Shown: positions 18,574 through 27,672 of the stretch, piece by piece | How the letters are laid out: every line of letters starts with the position of its first letter | How positions within the stretch are numbered: position 1 is the stretch's first letter | Source: SPJN01 sp965229935 | Lineage (GTDB): Bacteria > Pseudomonadota > Alphaproteobacteria > SPJN01 | Assembly (NCBI GenBank): GCA_965229935.1 | Contig: CBDDKB010000002.1 | Span: 1,550,001-1,614,000, forward strand | DNA: 64,000 nt | Direction of reading: 5' to 3' | The notes under the pieces: model-generated | What the model was told of the DNA's origin: nothing | The model's database searches: none | The model's input: the letters and a program-made list of their open reading frames with translations, nothing else | Position numbers and translations under genes: made by a program

Positions 18574-19260
18574 ATGCTGAATCGGATAACACAGACACTC
18601 AGCTTACAAAGGCCACATGCAATCTCAAGCATGTTCTGCGCTTTGGCCCTGATCGGTGCATTCTGCACGACAGTTCCAACCGCAACGGCACAAGATAGGG
18701 TTAACGCCACCGCTGCAAGACAGGCTTTGGTGAAATCGCTGACCGAGAAAGCAGAATCAGGGAATGCTGATGCGCAATTTGCCTTGTCAGAAATTTTGCG
18801 CACGCAGGCGGGCAACGATCCCGTGAAGCTTGCCTACGCAACCGGGTGGCTGGTGCTGGCAGCACAGCAAGGGCATCCGTCTGCGATTGCTGCGATGACT
18901 GAACGCGGTCTTCCTTTGCCCATCGTAGACCAGACAGATACCCCGTCAGACAAAAGCAATTCAAAGCAAAGCGACCTTCCGCCAAGCATGGCACCTCCGG
19001 CACCGTTTAAGGCCCCTGTCGCACAAACTGCCTATATTGTCTTGCTGCAACCAACACAAATAGGCTGGGCCCAAGCCCGCGCAACGCTACAAGCTGATCA
19101 GGAGTTGAGGCCCTATCTTTTGGCTGATCAAAACGGGCAGGCACAAAAGAATGGCGTCATCATGCTGGGACCCTATTATTCCCGCGCGCTGGCGATTGCG
19201 GGCATTGAACGGGCCGCGGGTCTGGGTGCCTTCATGTCACGGCTGACCCAAATACGCTGA
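18574..19260 (+). CDS. Exported protein with Sel1-like and SPOR-like regions
   Basis: A 228-residue protein with an N-terminal signal segment (SMFCALALIGAFCTTVPTATA). Residues about 45-110 contain a Sel1-like helical repeat (AESGNADAQFALSEIL and AAQQGHPSAIAAM), then a Pro/Ser-rich linker, then a C-terminal region (YIVLLQPTQIGWAQARATL ... LGPYYSRALAIAGIERA) resembling a SPOR domain, which binds denuded peptidoglycan. Envelope or division-site role inferred only from domains. ATG 18574 chosen because the upstream frame overlaps the receiver gene. Confidence 0.65.
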   Translation: MLNRITQTLSLQRPHAISSMFCALALIGAFCTTVPTATAQDRVNATAARQALVKSLTEKAESGNADAQFALSEILRTQAGNDPVKLAYATGWLVLAAQQGHPSAIAAMTERGLPLPIVDQTDTPSDKSNSKQSDLPPSMAPPAPFKAPVAQTAYIVLLQPTQIGWAQARATLQADQELRPYLLADQNGQAQKNGVIMLGPYYSRALAIAGIERAAGLGAFMSRLTQIR

Positions 19261-19279
19261 GATAATTGTCAGGCTAACT

Positions 19280-19657
19280 TCAGGCGTCGATAACCGCTTC
19301 AACGGTTTGGTGAAGTGCCTTTAACGAGATCGGCTTTTGCATGACAGCGATCACGCCTTCTGCGGTTGCGCTGACCCGATCATACACATCGGGAAAACCT
19401 GACATCAAAATCACCGCCGTTTTGTGATCAAGGCTGGTCAAAACCTGCGAGATGCGGTCGCCCTGCATTTGCGGCATGTTGATATCCATCACCACCAATT
19501 GCGGGCTGTGTTCGCGCACCATATCAAGGGCGGTCAGGCCATTATCGGCGGTCATGACAGACAGGCCCTTACGCTTGAGATAATCGGTAATCTCCTCAAG
19601 CTGGGAAGGATCGTCATCAACGACCAGCACATCAATCTGACCTGGGGTCTGTGTCAC
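19280..19657 (-). CDS. Single-domain response regulator
   Basis: A 125-residue receiver: LVVDDDPSQ acidic cluster, phospho-acceptor Asp58 in VVMDINMPQMQG, LMSGFPD, and Lys in MQKPIS. No output domain. GTG 19657 is chosen because AAAGGAA lies 6 bases upstream and the product then has the same length as the other stand-alone receiver; the open frame extends to 19807 but that would add 50 residues unlike any receiver. It probably works with the kinase and the pseudo-receiver protein of this cluster. Confidence 0.85.
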   Translation of the reverse strand: MTQTPGQIDVLVVDDDPSQLEEITDYLKRKGLSVMTADNGLTALDMVREHSPQLVVMDINMPQMQGDRISQVLTSLDHKTAVILMSGFPDVYDRVSATAEGVIAVMQKPISLKALHQTVEAVIDA

Positions 19658-19812
19658 CGCAATTCCTTTAGCCTGTATGGCGGCGCTGTGTGATCTGCGC
19701 CCCCAAGATACTGCCTTGTTAACCATTCTATTCATCATACAAGTCCCGGCTGCAAATACAAAATAAAGACACGTGAAAAAGAGGCGCGGCCAATCAGCCG
19801 CGCACAAGGCAG

Positions 19813-20799
19813 CTATTCAGCAGCTTCTTGCAGATTGTGCGCCGCTACATCTGGCGTCCGAATGCCGAACAAGGCCCGCATTTGAACCAGCGCATCAAGC
19901 AAATAGGCTGAAACCTGCGCCTGCCCTAATTCGGTCGGGGCCAAATTGATCCGGCGACGATCAGCAGGATCTGCCTCTCGCACCAATAATTCGGCGGCGA
20001 CAAGCTCATCCACTTTTCGCATGGCAGTGGTTTGGGGGATGGTGCTGGCGTGGCACGCTGCGGTAACCGAAACACGATTGCCCAATAAGGCCTGTTCATG
20101 AACGAATAGCAGAATATCGAAACTGGGATCGCCATCGGCGCACACGCTGACCGCGCGATCTCTGGCACGGCGCATATAGTGCAGCACCTTGATCACCGCC
20201 AATTGGTCATGGCGATCAAGTGGTTGGCCGCCCGACGGGCGCTTGGCTGGCCGCTCCAGCAGATGCAAAACCAGTTCGGGTTCAACCGCCAGTTCCGGCA
20301 CGGGCAGAATTTCGGCTGACTTATCCAAAGCAGCATCAGACGTCACCACTTGATGACGCAAGCTATGCAAAAGGTCATTGACCTGTGATTGCCGCTCACA
20401 ATAAGCCTGCAGAATCTGCCGATTGGCCTGCAGGGATTGGCGCAAGGTCCGCGCATCTGCATAGGCAGGTAAAATATCATTCACCCCCATTTGCACCGCG
20501 TTGCGCAGGTCTGTGAAACTGGTCTCGCCAGCAAGCAACATGGTCCGATAGGGCACTTTTGCTGACGGGCCTGACATCAAGCTCGACAAAAACATCGCCC
20601 CAGACATTTGGGGCATTTGCGCCTGTACAAGCACCAAAAATGGCGCTGCCTTTTGCTGGCAGTCCTTTTCAATCTGTTCAAGCGCATGACCGGGAGCGGC
20701 GAAGTAAACAGGCTCCAAATCCAGCGATCGGGCCAGACTGATCATACCGTCAACAGCGGTCCTGTCCGGCTCGACAATATAAAGGGCTATTTTCTGCAT
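19813..20799 (-). CDS. Pseudo-receiver fused to a MarR-like DNA-binding domain
   Basis: A 328-residue protein. Residues 1-125 follow the receiver fold (IALYIVEPDRT; LVLVQAQMPQMSG; MLLAGETSF), but the phospho-acceptor position is Gln59, so phosphorylation is not expected. A helical linker (about 125-195) leads to a winged helix (residues 200-320) with the MarR-type wing VREADPADRRRINLAPTELG. The combination is uncommon. It probably regulates DNA in response to partner binding rather than phosphorylation. The upstream region, shared with the divergent OmpA-type lipoprotein gene, holds a perfect CtrA box at 20889-20904. Confidence 0.75.
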   Translation of the reverse strand: MQKIALYIVEPDRTAVDGMISLARSLDLEPVYFAAPGHALEQIEKDCQQKAAPFLVLVQAQMPQMSGAMFLSSLMSGPSAKVPYRTMLLAGETSFTDLRNAVQMGVNDILPAYADARTLRQSLQANRQILQAYCERQSQVNDLLHSLRHQVVTSDAALDKSAEILPVPELAVEPELVLHLLERPAKRPSGGQPLDRHDQLAVIKVLHYMRRARDRAVSVCADGDPSFDILLFVHEQALLGNRVSVTAACHASTIPQTTAMRKVDELVAAELLVREADPADRRRINLAPTELGQAQVSAYLLDALVQMRALFGIRTPDVAAHNLQEAAE

Positions 20800-20888
20800 A
20801 TCCCTGTCCTTATATAAGTGGGGCGCCAGTCAATAGCGCCGACTTGGATCAAAACTGATCCAGTTCGGGAATAATGCAGCAAAAGGGG

Positions 20889-20904
20889 TTAACAGACGGT
20901 TAAC
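20889..20904. promoter_or_regulatory. CtrA-type box between the REC-MarR and OmpA-lipoprotein genes
   Basis: TTAA (20889-20892), 7 bases, TTAAC (20900-20904), a perfect match to the CtrA consensus TTAA-N7-TTAAC. The flanks extend it to a GGGTTAAC/GGTTAACC arrangement that reads on both strands. It is 90 bp from the minus-strand start at 20799 and about 190 bp from the plus-strand start at 21096. Confidence 0.7.
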
Positions 20905-21095
20905 CCGCCCGCGCCACACTTTATGGATACGTGACCGCAATCACACAGGCATATGGTGAATGCTGCTAAATTTATGGTTTTAGGGGCTTTTCGGGGCTGG
21001 AATCATTGTTTCATGATCGCTATTGTTGCCGTTAACGATCTGGGCAGCTTTGGTGGCGGCGCGGATACTAGGCACTGTGCGTAAGGGGATTGCAA

Positions 21096-22061
21096 ATGGC
21101 ACCAACAACAAGCGCAACGATTCGCAAAACTTCAGGATGGCGCATTATCGCCGGGGGCCTTGCCCTTTTGACTTTGGCAGCCTGCGCCACAGAAGACCCG
21201 CGCGCAGTCCTAAAATCACAACGCGATGTAGCAGCGCTGCAAAGCGCACCAAAATCGACCAATCCGTTTAACCGTGCCTTGCAGGACAATTACCTGTCCT
21301 TTGCAGAAAGCGAAATGATTGCCGGCGAAGATAGTCTTGATGCAGGCTATTTTGCACGCAAGGGGATCCGCGCCTCAAAAGGGCAGCAGGTTCACCCTGA
21401 AAGCCCGGCCTTCTGGCCTTTGACTGCGGCCAGTAGGCGGCAGCTGGAAAAAGCGCGCGACGATCTTATGACGGCACTGAACAATGGTGGCCGCGAGAAG
21501 GAGCCTTTGACATCAGCCAAGGCACAAGTGTCCTATGATTGCTGGGTTGATGCGGCATCTGATTACATCAAAACGCCTGATCAATGCGCCGATGACTTCG
21601 CCCTGGCGATGAACAGACTGGCCCCCTATTACAAGGAGCCTGAGCCGGAAGAAGAGCCGGAGGTTACGCCGACCAAAGTGACCGAACCGCAACCCACAAT
21701 GCCGCAAGGCGATGTGGTACGGCACCTTTATATCATCCTGTTTGATCTGAACAGCGCCACGCTTTCAACGGACGCTGCCGCAACGCTGCGCAAAATCGCT
21801 GCGGAATTGTCAGGCTATGATCGGGCACTGATCCGCATTTCCGGTCACACTGACAAACTCGGCTCAGACAGTCGCAACTTTGCCCTGTCACAGGATCGCG
21901 CAAGCATTGTGGCCCGCACCTTGTCAGAGGCAGGCGTCCCCAACCACCTGATGCAAATCCTGTGGGAAGGCGAAACGCACCCGGCAATCGACACACCAGA
22001 CGGTGTACCGGAGCAGATCAATCGCCGCGTGGTGTTGGAGGTAACGGCAGCGCGCCGTTAA
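21096..22061 (+). CDS. OmpA-family lipoprotein
   Basis: A 321-residue protein with a lipoprotein signal (LALLTLAAC, lipidation Cys at about residue 29). The middle part, up to KAQVSYDCWVDAAS, matches the middle domain of the 17019-17882 OmpA protein. A Pro/Glu-rich linker (KEPEPEEEPEVTPTK-like) leads to the OmpA domain: HLYIILFDLNSATLS, ISGHTDKLGSDSRNFALSQDRA and the closing Arg-Arg. It would tether the outer membrane to peptidoglycan. ATG 21096 follows AAGGGGA. The histidine-kinase gene starts 6 bp after its stop, so the two are likely co-transcribed. Confidence 0.85.
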   Translation: MAPTTSATIRKTSGWRIIAGGLALLTLAACATEDPRAVLKSQRDVAALQSAPKSTNPFNRALQDNYLSFAESEMIAGEDSLDAGYFARKGIRASKGQQVHPESPAFWPLTAASRRQLEKARDDLMTALNNGGREKEPLTSAKAQVSYDCWVDAASDYIKTPDQCADDFALAMNRLAPYYKEPEPEEEPEVTPTKVTEPQPTMPQGDVVRHLYIILFDLNSATLSTDAAATLRKIAAELSGYDRALIRISGHTDKLGSDSRNFALSQDRASIVARTLSEAGVPNHLMQILWEGETHPAIDTPDGVPEQINRRVVLEVTAARR

Positions 22062-22067
22062 CAGACA

Positions 22068-24332
22068 TTGCAGCGCTTTACGCCGACGCAACAGGCCCTT
22101 AAAGCGCTGCTTGCCGCGCAGGCAGAACTGCTGACAACAAAACCGGCGAGCGCTGACACGGCGCTTGCCCAATTCCTGAACAAGGGCGCAGATTGTCTGC
22201 GGCAGATCACACAGGCGCGTGTCGTCACAATCTGCCGTGTGCTTTATAGTGGACAAACCGATCTTGATGGCCGGGCTGTCCTTGCCATTGAAAAAGGGCC
22301 AACCGGTACATCCATTCCCCCAGATCGAGCGGACCAAGCCATCGCGCTGACCTATGAGCTGGCAGACCTTGCGGCGAGCCGTAGCCTCGACCACCTGGCA
22401 GAGGGGGAAATCGCCCGCCTGCGCAGCGCAGACCTTGCCGACCGGACCCGGGCTTTGATCAATGCTGACGAGGCGGCAACCGCAACAACACATGTCTTGC
22501 GCTGCACCGCCGGGTCGGCTGATCGTGTAACCGCACTGGCGCTATTATTCTTTGCCGATCAGGATGCACAAAGCGCCGAACAGAACGAGGCAAAGTCGCT
22601 GGCCGCAGAGATCATCGGCCAATCAATCAGACTGTATCGCAAGCAGGCGCAAAGTGGTGGCGGCACACCAGACCACGCCCCCACCCCCCAAAGTACGCAG
22701 CAGCAAAGCTGGCTTGAACAGGCCAGAACAGGGCTTGATGCCTTTTGGGAGGCTGATCCACGTGGCCGCATCACGACGCTGATCCCCCTGTCGCAACGGT
22801 TCACAGACATGGATCGCAGCAAGTGGATTGGGATGAGCTTGCCTGACCTTGCCCCCGCAAATCAGGCCGGTGGCAACCCGCCGCTTGGCGCACCCTTGGA
22901 ACAAGGCACCGCATTTCGTGACGTGCCCGTGCGCACACCAACCGAAGCAGGGCGCCTGCGCGCCAGCTTTTCAGGCGCGCCTATATTGCCTGAACATCGC
23001 GATGGGGTCAGTGCCTTTGCCGGATGCCTGACCATCATCAGCGATGAACAAGGCAGCGAACAGGAACGCCGCGCCCTGATGGAGCTTGTGTCAAGACTGG
23101 AACGGGCGCGCGACCGGGAACGGCAATTGCGCACAGAATCTGAAACCCTGCTTGAAGGGTTGCGGCTTTTGACCAAACCGCTGCCAAGCCGCCAAATCTT
23201 TGACGGCCTGTTTGGGTTGCTGCAAGGAACATTGGCATTTGAAGGCGCGGTGCTGGTGCGCCGCCACTGGCAGGGCCACTTGACCGCCGGGATGGCAACC
23301 GATCAGGCACTGGAAGATTTGGACTGGCGTCAGATCGCAGCACAGATTGGCGACGGGCTTCCCAAACAGCCCAGCCTGTTGTCCGAAGATCATGAATTAT
23401 TGACCGCCATTCGCAATCATGGCACCGCAGCACGCGACTGGAAAAGCGGCCTTGCCGTTCATATTGATCTGGAAAACCAGCCCGCATGGCTGATCTGCCT
23501 GCATCGCCAGCCATTCTTTTTTGACATGACTGCGCTGGGGCTGGCCGGGCGGCTTGCCCTGTTGACCAGTCAGGCCCTGACCCATGATGCAGAACGGAAC
23601 AAGGCCCTGCAAAGCGCAAAGCTTGCCACATTGGGCGAAATGGCAACTGGCATTGCCCATGAAATGAACCAGCCTTTGGCGGCCATTTCACTTGCCGCGC
23701 AAAATCTGGAACTGGTGCTGGAGGATGAGCCGATTGACGTTCCCTACGCCCAGGGCAAGGTTGAACGTATTCAGGCACAAACCGAACGGGCCAGCCGCAT
23801 CGTCAATCAAATGCGTGTCTTCGCCCGGCAATCCTATGATGTCAGCGGTAGCTTTAAACCGTCGGAACAGATTGATGCGGCCCTGCAAATCGTTGGCGAA
23901 CAATTACGCAGCCATAACATCACCCTAACCCAATCAATGCTTGCCGATGAACCGCTTGTCAGTGGGGATGCGCTGCAATTTGAACAGGTTGTGCTGAACT
24001 TGTTAAGCAATGCCCGTGACGCGATTGATGCGCATTTCAGCACCCTGCCCCCCGATCAGCTTGGCACGCAATCAGGCAAGATCGACCTGTCCCAAACACT
24101 GGTGGACAAGGATCATTTGCGCATTCGATTTACAGATAATGGCGGCGGCATTCCCGAAGATGTGTTGCCGCAATTGTTTGATCCGTTTTTCACCACCAAA
24201 CCTGTCGGTGAAGGCACGGGCCTGGGCCTGTCCATATCCTATGGGATTATGCGTGATATGGGTGGCGCCATCGAAGCACGCAATGGCCGCGATGGCGCCG
24301 AGATCGATTTAATCCTGAAGATTGCGTCCTAG
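22068..24332 (+). CDS. Large soluble sensor histidine kinase (GAF-like input)
   Basis: A 754-residue kinase with no clear membrane segments. Residues 1-190 look GAF-like, a second input region spans about 215-325, a coiled coil (EQERRALMELVSRLERARDRE) leads to another GAF-like region (about 365-500), then a HisKA domain with His531 in GIAHEMNQPLAAIS, and an ATPase domain with N box NLLSNARDAID, G1 FTDNGGGIP and G2 GEGTGLGLSI. It resembles the DctB/NtrB-type kinases. TTG 22068 is the apparent start, 6 bp after the OmpA lipoprotein. Likely partners are the stand-alone receivers at 18172 and 19280. Confidence 0.85.
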   Translation: MQRFTPTQQALKALLAAQAELLTTKPASADTALAQFLNKGADCLRQITQARVVTICRVLYSGQTDLDGRAVLAIEKGPTGTSIPPDRADQAIALTYELADLAASRSLDHLAEGEIARLRSADLADRTRALINADEAATATTHVLRCTAGSADRVTALALLFFADQDAQSAEQNEAKSLAAEIIGQSIRLYRKQAQSGGGTPDHAPTPQSTQQQSWLEQARTGLDAFWEADPRGRITTLIPLSQRFTDMDRSKWIGMSLPDLAPANQAGGNPPLGAPLEQGTAFRDVPVRTPTEAGRLRASFSGAPILPEHRDGVSAFAGCLTIISDEQGSEQERRALMELVSRLERARDRERQLRTESETLLEGLRLLTKPLPSRQIFDGLFGLLQGTLAFEGAVLVRRHWQGHLTAGMATDQALEDLDWRQIAAQIGDGLPKQPSLLSEDHELLTAIRNHGTAARDWKSGLAVHIDLENQPAWLICLHRQPFFFDMTALGLAGRLALLTSQALTHDAERNKALQSAKLATLGEMATGIAHEMNQPLAAISLAAQNLELVLEDEPIDVPYAQGKVERIQAQTERASRIVNQMRVFARQSYDVSGSFKPSEQIDAALQIVGEQLRSHNITLTQSMLADEPLVSGDALQFEQVVLNLLSNARDAIDAHFSTLPPDQLGTQSGKIDLSQTLVDKDHLRIRFTDNGGGIPEDVLPQLFDPFFTTKPVGEGTGLGLSISYGIMRDMGGAIEARNGRDGAEIDLILKIAS

Positions 24333-24364
24333 TTGCAATTCCCCTCCCCGCTTAGAAACCTTAC

Positions 24365-24808
24365 CTAGTAACCGCCATTCGACACTGTCGCGATGACGTT
24401 CGGTTCTTCGTCGGGGAGCGGCACAATACCTGAGAGTTGACCGAAGCTTGTAGCTGAAAATTGATAGCGCAATTCAACCTCGAACAGACCGGGATTGTCT
24501 GCCGCGGGGCCGATACGCCGTTCAATTAAATCGGTATTGATTAAGCCGCTATAGGCATCAAGAACACGGTCCACCTGCTCTTCTGCAATGGTGCTGCGTT
24601 CCGCAGCATTCATCGCAGTTAGTGAGGCTCTCGCACCCTCGCTGGCCGCATGGTCAAGCGCCAGCATGACGGAAAAATAGAATCCGTAAACACTCGCGCC
24701 AAAGACCAGCATGAACAGGGTTGACGCGACCAGAGCGAACTCTACAGCAGCCGCGCCCCTATCCTGTTCTTTGCATTGGCTAAGCCAGTTTTTCAACCGA
24801 TCTGCCAC
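24365..24808 (-). CDS. tadE: TadE-type pseudopilin
   Basis: A 147-residue protein with a prepilin-like N terminus: the cleavage/hydrophobic segment RGAAAVEFALVASTLFMLVFGASVYGFYF (residues about 18-46, broken here only for description) has the Glu5 position of the processed pilin. Such minor pilins are processed by a Tad prepilin peptidase and help assemble the Flp pilus. It is the last gene of the tad operon, 7 bp after flp. Its position at the end of the cluster is unusual. Confidence 0.85.
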   Translation of the reverse strand: MADRLKNWLSQCKEQDRGAAAVEFALVASTLFMLVFGASVYGFYFSVMLALDHAASEGARASLTAMNAAERSTIAEEQVDRVLDAYSGLINTDLIERRIGPAADNPGLFEVELRYQFSATSFGQLSGIVPLPDEEPNVIATVSNGGY

Positions 24809-24815
24809 TGACGGA

Positions 24816-25007
24816 TCAACCGCCGGTCAGGGTCGTGGTCATTGCGGTGAACTGGGCAGCAACTTCATCACCAAGTGAGAAGGCCGCAGCCGCGATGACC
24901 AATGAAATGGCCGCAATGATCAGTGCATATTCAACGGCTGACGCACCTTTGTCGTCATCCTTAAACTGCGCCAGTTTGTTCTTAATTTTCGTATAGACAG
25001 AAAGCAT
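24816..25007 (-). CDS. flp: Flp-type pilin (major Tad pilus subunit)
   Basis: A 63-residue protein with the classic DDDKGASAVEYALIIAAIS segment: processing after Gly yields a mature N terminus with Glu at position 5 and a long hydrophobic helix. It is the probable major subunit of the Tad pilus used for adhesion. The start has a short leader (MLSVYTKIKNKLAQFK). It sits 89 bp after tadG, and that gap could hold its own promoter for high expression. Confidence 0.93.
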   Translation of the reverse strand: MLSVYTKIKNKLAQFKDDDKGASAVEYALIIAAISLVIAAAAFSLGDEVAAQFTAMTTTLTGG

Positions 25008-25096
25008 AATTCACTCCATTTCGCTAAAACGTTATCACATGACCATTGGTCGGTATCATAACGCGTCTACCAAGCTCCGATCGACATTATTGTCTA

Positions 25097-26821
25097 TCAG
25101 ATAACAATAACCGGCGTACCACAGCGAACATCTGATGGGGCCAGCTCTACATACCCCGCCCGAAGGCCAAGGGAATTCAAAATACTGAAAACTAACGGGT
25201 CAAGAGTCGAGGTAACGGACCCGACAAGACCAAGAACAATGCCGGTGATTAGGCCGCCGCCAAGCCCGCCACCGAACCCACCACCGCCGCCGAAACCGAC
25301 GGACAGGCTCAACTCATTTTGTAGTGAGCTGAACAGGCTACCAAATGTTTGCTCATTCCCGGTCAGGGCGGTGTTGCCTGCTTCGATATCCGCAACGGTC
25401 ATGGTGACCTGTTGCGCACCTGAACCAAGCACATCAATCGCGGCGAAAGCATCCACATGGATCAAGCCGATATTCAATATCTCCACAGAACCTGGGTTGA
25501 TCACCGGGCCATTGGCGATATCGTTCGGGTCAATATCCGCAATATATGCACGACTTAGGGAGGACGATGTTTCAAACGTCATCACTGTGTCTTGTGACGG
25601 GTCAAAGCCACAATCAACATCTGTCAGGGTCACATCCGCGCCGCCAAGCTCTACATAAAGCGGCAGATGGACAGACAGAAAGCCAAACAAGCCGCCGCTG
25701 CCGAACAGATTGACGTCAAGCAGCACGCGTCCGGCACTTGCGTGAATATGTGTGCCCTTGGGCCCAACAACAAGCGGCGCACCGCCACTACCGACACCGC
25801 CACTTAATGAGCCACGGTCAAGCGATACATATAGATTAACATCAATCAGACCGGGGATGTTTTGCACAAGGCCAAGGTCGATCAGTTCCCCTGCCCCTGC
25901 GATTTGAATGGAATGCATCATCACATCCAAAGCGCGGAACCCAGTTGACGCATCGGTGCGCCGATCAGGGTCGCCAATCGGGCGCGCACCCAACGTGCCA
26001 AGGTCAACAAGGTCCCCCATTGGCACATTCATGCTGAAAAGCCCGCTCATCGCCGCGACGGTTTCAACAGCGCCAAGCGCGGTCCCGTTGACGCCCGGCT
26101 GCAGGCCCAACACATTGGCGAGCGACCCAACAAGCGTACCTGCGCTGATCGTGTCATCCAGCAATTCTTGATAGGTGTCAGCGTCTGATCCGCTTTGTTC
26201 TGCGACATCATCCAGCACGTCGAGAATATCCACCCGCTCCTCAGCGAGGGCGTTATATTCTTCAGTGCTTAGGTTCAAATTATTCCCCGTCAGCGCGCCC
26301 AAAAGATTATTGGTGATTTGCGCATTCAGCACACCGGATGAGGCGCTAAACCCAACCTCAGGAATATAGGCAGCGACGGCATCAGCCTCGATCTCCAGAT
26401 TATCACTACCGCCGATGGCACCGAAAAAGGCCATGGTCACCTGATTGCGCAACACAACTTCGACCGCATTGTCACCCTGATCCGGGCGGAACCTGTTGCC
26501 AAGGCTTGCAAAGGGGTCATACTCACCGACCCGCACCTGTTGCAGCACCTCTGCATCAAACCCGTTGGAGGCAAGCGAGGCCAAAACCAGTTCCTGCGCC
26601 CGCGAAGTATCAAGGCTGGCCGCCAAGGCCGCCTGATCAGCGACGCGCTGCAAATCCTTTTGCTTAAAATGAAGATGTCCTGCGTCAACCGAAATTGCGG
26701 TCAGGGCGATCAGCATGCTCAACATCCCGGCGGCAAGCACAGCAATATTGCCGCGATCGTCCCGCAATCTGTGCGCAGCGTCTGCCACGCGTACCCGCGA
26801 TGTGTCCCAAAATTTGGGCAT
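25097..26821 (-). CDS. tadG: TadG-like pilus assembly protein
   Basis: A 574-residue protein with the N-terminal pilin-like transmembrane segment DDRGNIAVLAAGMLSMLIAL and the following KDLQRVADQAALAASL motif of the TadG/DUF2134 family. The rest is a long secreted region with a Gly-rich part near the C terminus (SVGFGGGGGFGGGLGGGLI). No von Willebrand domain is obvious. ATG 26821 is chosen; an upstream TTG at 26842 is possible. Likely an envelope-spanning accessory subunit of the Tad pilus. Confidence 0.82.
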   Translation of the reverse strand: MPKFWDTSRVRVADAAHRLRDDRGNIAVLAAGMLSMLIALTAISVDAGHLHFKQKDLQRVADQAALAASLDTSRAQELVLASLASNGFDAEVLQQVRVGEYDPFASLGNRFRPDQGDNAVEVVLRNQVTMAFFGAIGGSDNLEIEADAVAAYIPEVGFSASSGVLNAQITNNLLGALTGNNLNLSTEEYNALAEERVDILDVLDDVAEQSGSDADTYQELLDDTISAGTLVGSLANVLGLQPGVNGTALGAVETVAAMSGLFSMNVPMGDLVDLGTLGARPIGDPDRRTDASTGFRALDVMMHSIQIAGAGELIDLGLVQNIPGLIDVNLYVSLDRGSLSGGVGSGGAPLVVGPKGTHIHASAGRVLLDVNLFGSGGLFGFLSVHLPLYVELGGADVTLTDVDCGFDPSQDTVMTFETSSSLSRAYIADIDPNDIANGPVINPGSVEILNIGLIHVDAFAAIDVLGSGAQQVTMTVADIEAGNTALTGNEQTFGSLFSSLQNELSLSVGFGGGGGFGGGLGGGLITGIVLGLVGSVTSTLDPLVFSILNSLGLRAGYVELAPSDVRCGTPVIVI

Positions 26822-26899
26822 GGTCACTCTAGCCTCGGTCAAGAAGAACAGTGTTTATGGGCAAACAATAGGTCAAATTGGTAAATCAGATGTTAACGG

Positions 26900-27628
26900 T
26901 TACAAATTTTCTGCTTGTGGCGGGTTGGGCCATGCCTTGATCATGGCGGCAACGGCCTTTTTCTCAACAGGGTCAAGCTGATCGAACATGGATTTTGCAG
27001 TTTTGCGCATTTTGCCGTGGTAATAGGCAACAATCAGATTATTGCGAATCTGGGGCGATCCCGGCGCAAGGTCATAGGCCTGACGCAGCAATTGCTGGGC
27101 CTTTTTATATTGGCCGATCTGCGCCAGCGCATAGCCAAGATTATTCAACACAGATGGGTCAGACGGGGTTAACGACCGCGACCGTTCAAAATAGATCGCC
27201 GCATCATTCCACTTGCCGCGGCCTGCGGAAATCCGCCCGGCAATCTTGTTCGCCTTGGCCTGAAGGATTGTGCTGTTGCCGCCCCGTTCTCGCTTTACAA
27301 AGGGGGCAACCGCCGCCGCTGCCTCGTTATAGCGGCCAAGCCGGGCCAAAACATCGGCACGCATCAAATCTGCAACAGGGTCACCAATGACACGTAGGCG
27401 ATATTCATCAAGATGGGCCAGCGCGGCATTCAGCTTCCCTTCGGCAATCAACTGCGCGATCAAATCCAGATAGAGTTTCTGTGACCGTTCGTCGGTAGAC
27501 TCCGCAGTGACAACCCGCCCCTCATCTGTGGGGTTTGCTGCGGCTGCGCCTGTCGTGGTCCGTTCCTGCGTGACACAGGCTGTTAAGGTTACAAGCAGGC
27601 ACAGGCTGATTAAACTTTTCCGAAGCAT
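26900..27628 (-). CDS. tadD: TadD-like TPR lipoprotein
   Basis: A 242-residue protein with a lipoprotein signal (SLCLLVTLTAC) and tetratricopeptide repeats: ARLGRYNEAAAAVAPFVKRE, GKWNDAAIYFERSRSLTPSDP and IGQYKKAQQLLRQAYDLAPGSP. In Tad systems this lipoprotein supports assembly or stability of the outer-membrane secretin. It lies between tadC and tadG. Confidence 0.88.
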   Translation of the reverse strand: MLRKSLISLCLLVTLTACVTQERTTTGAAAANPTDEGRVVTAESTDERSQKLYLDLIAQLIAEGKLNAALAHLDEYRLRVIGDPVADLMRADVLARLGRYNEAAAAVAPFVKRERGGNSTILQAKANKIAGRISAGRGKWNDAAIYFERSRSLTPSDPSVLNNLGYALAQIGQYKKAQQLLRQAYDLAPGSPQIRNNLIVAYYHGKMRKTAKSMFDQLDPVEKKAVAAMIKAWPNPPQAENL

Positions 27629-27672
27629 GCAGCCTCCCCCTTAAAACGCGATTGTGAATAATAAGTGCATGA

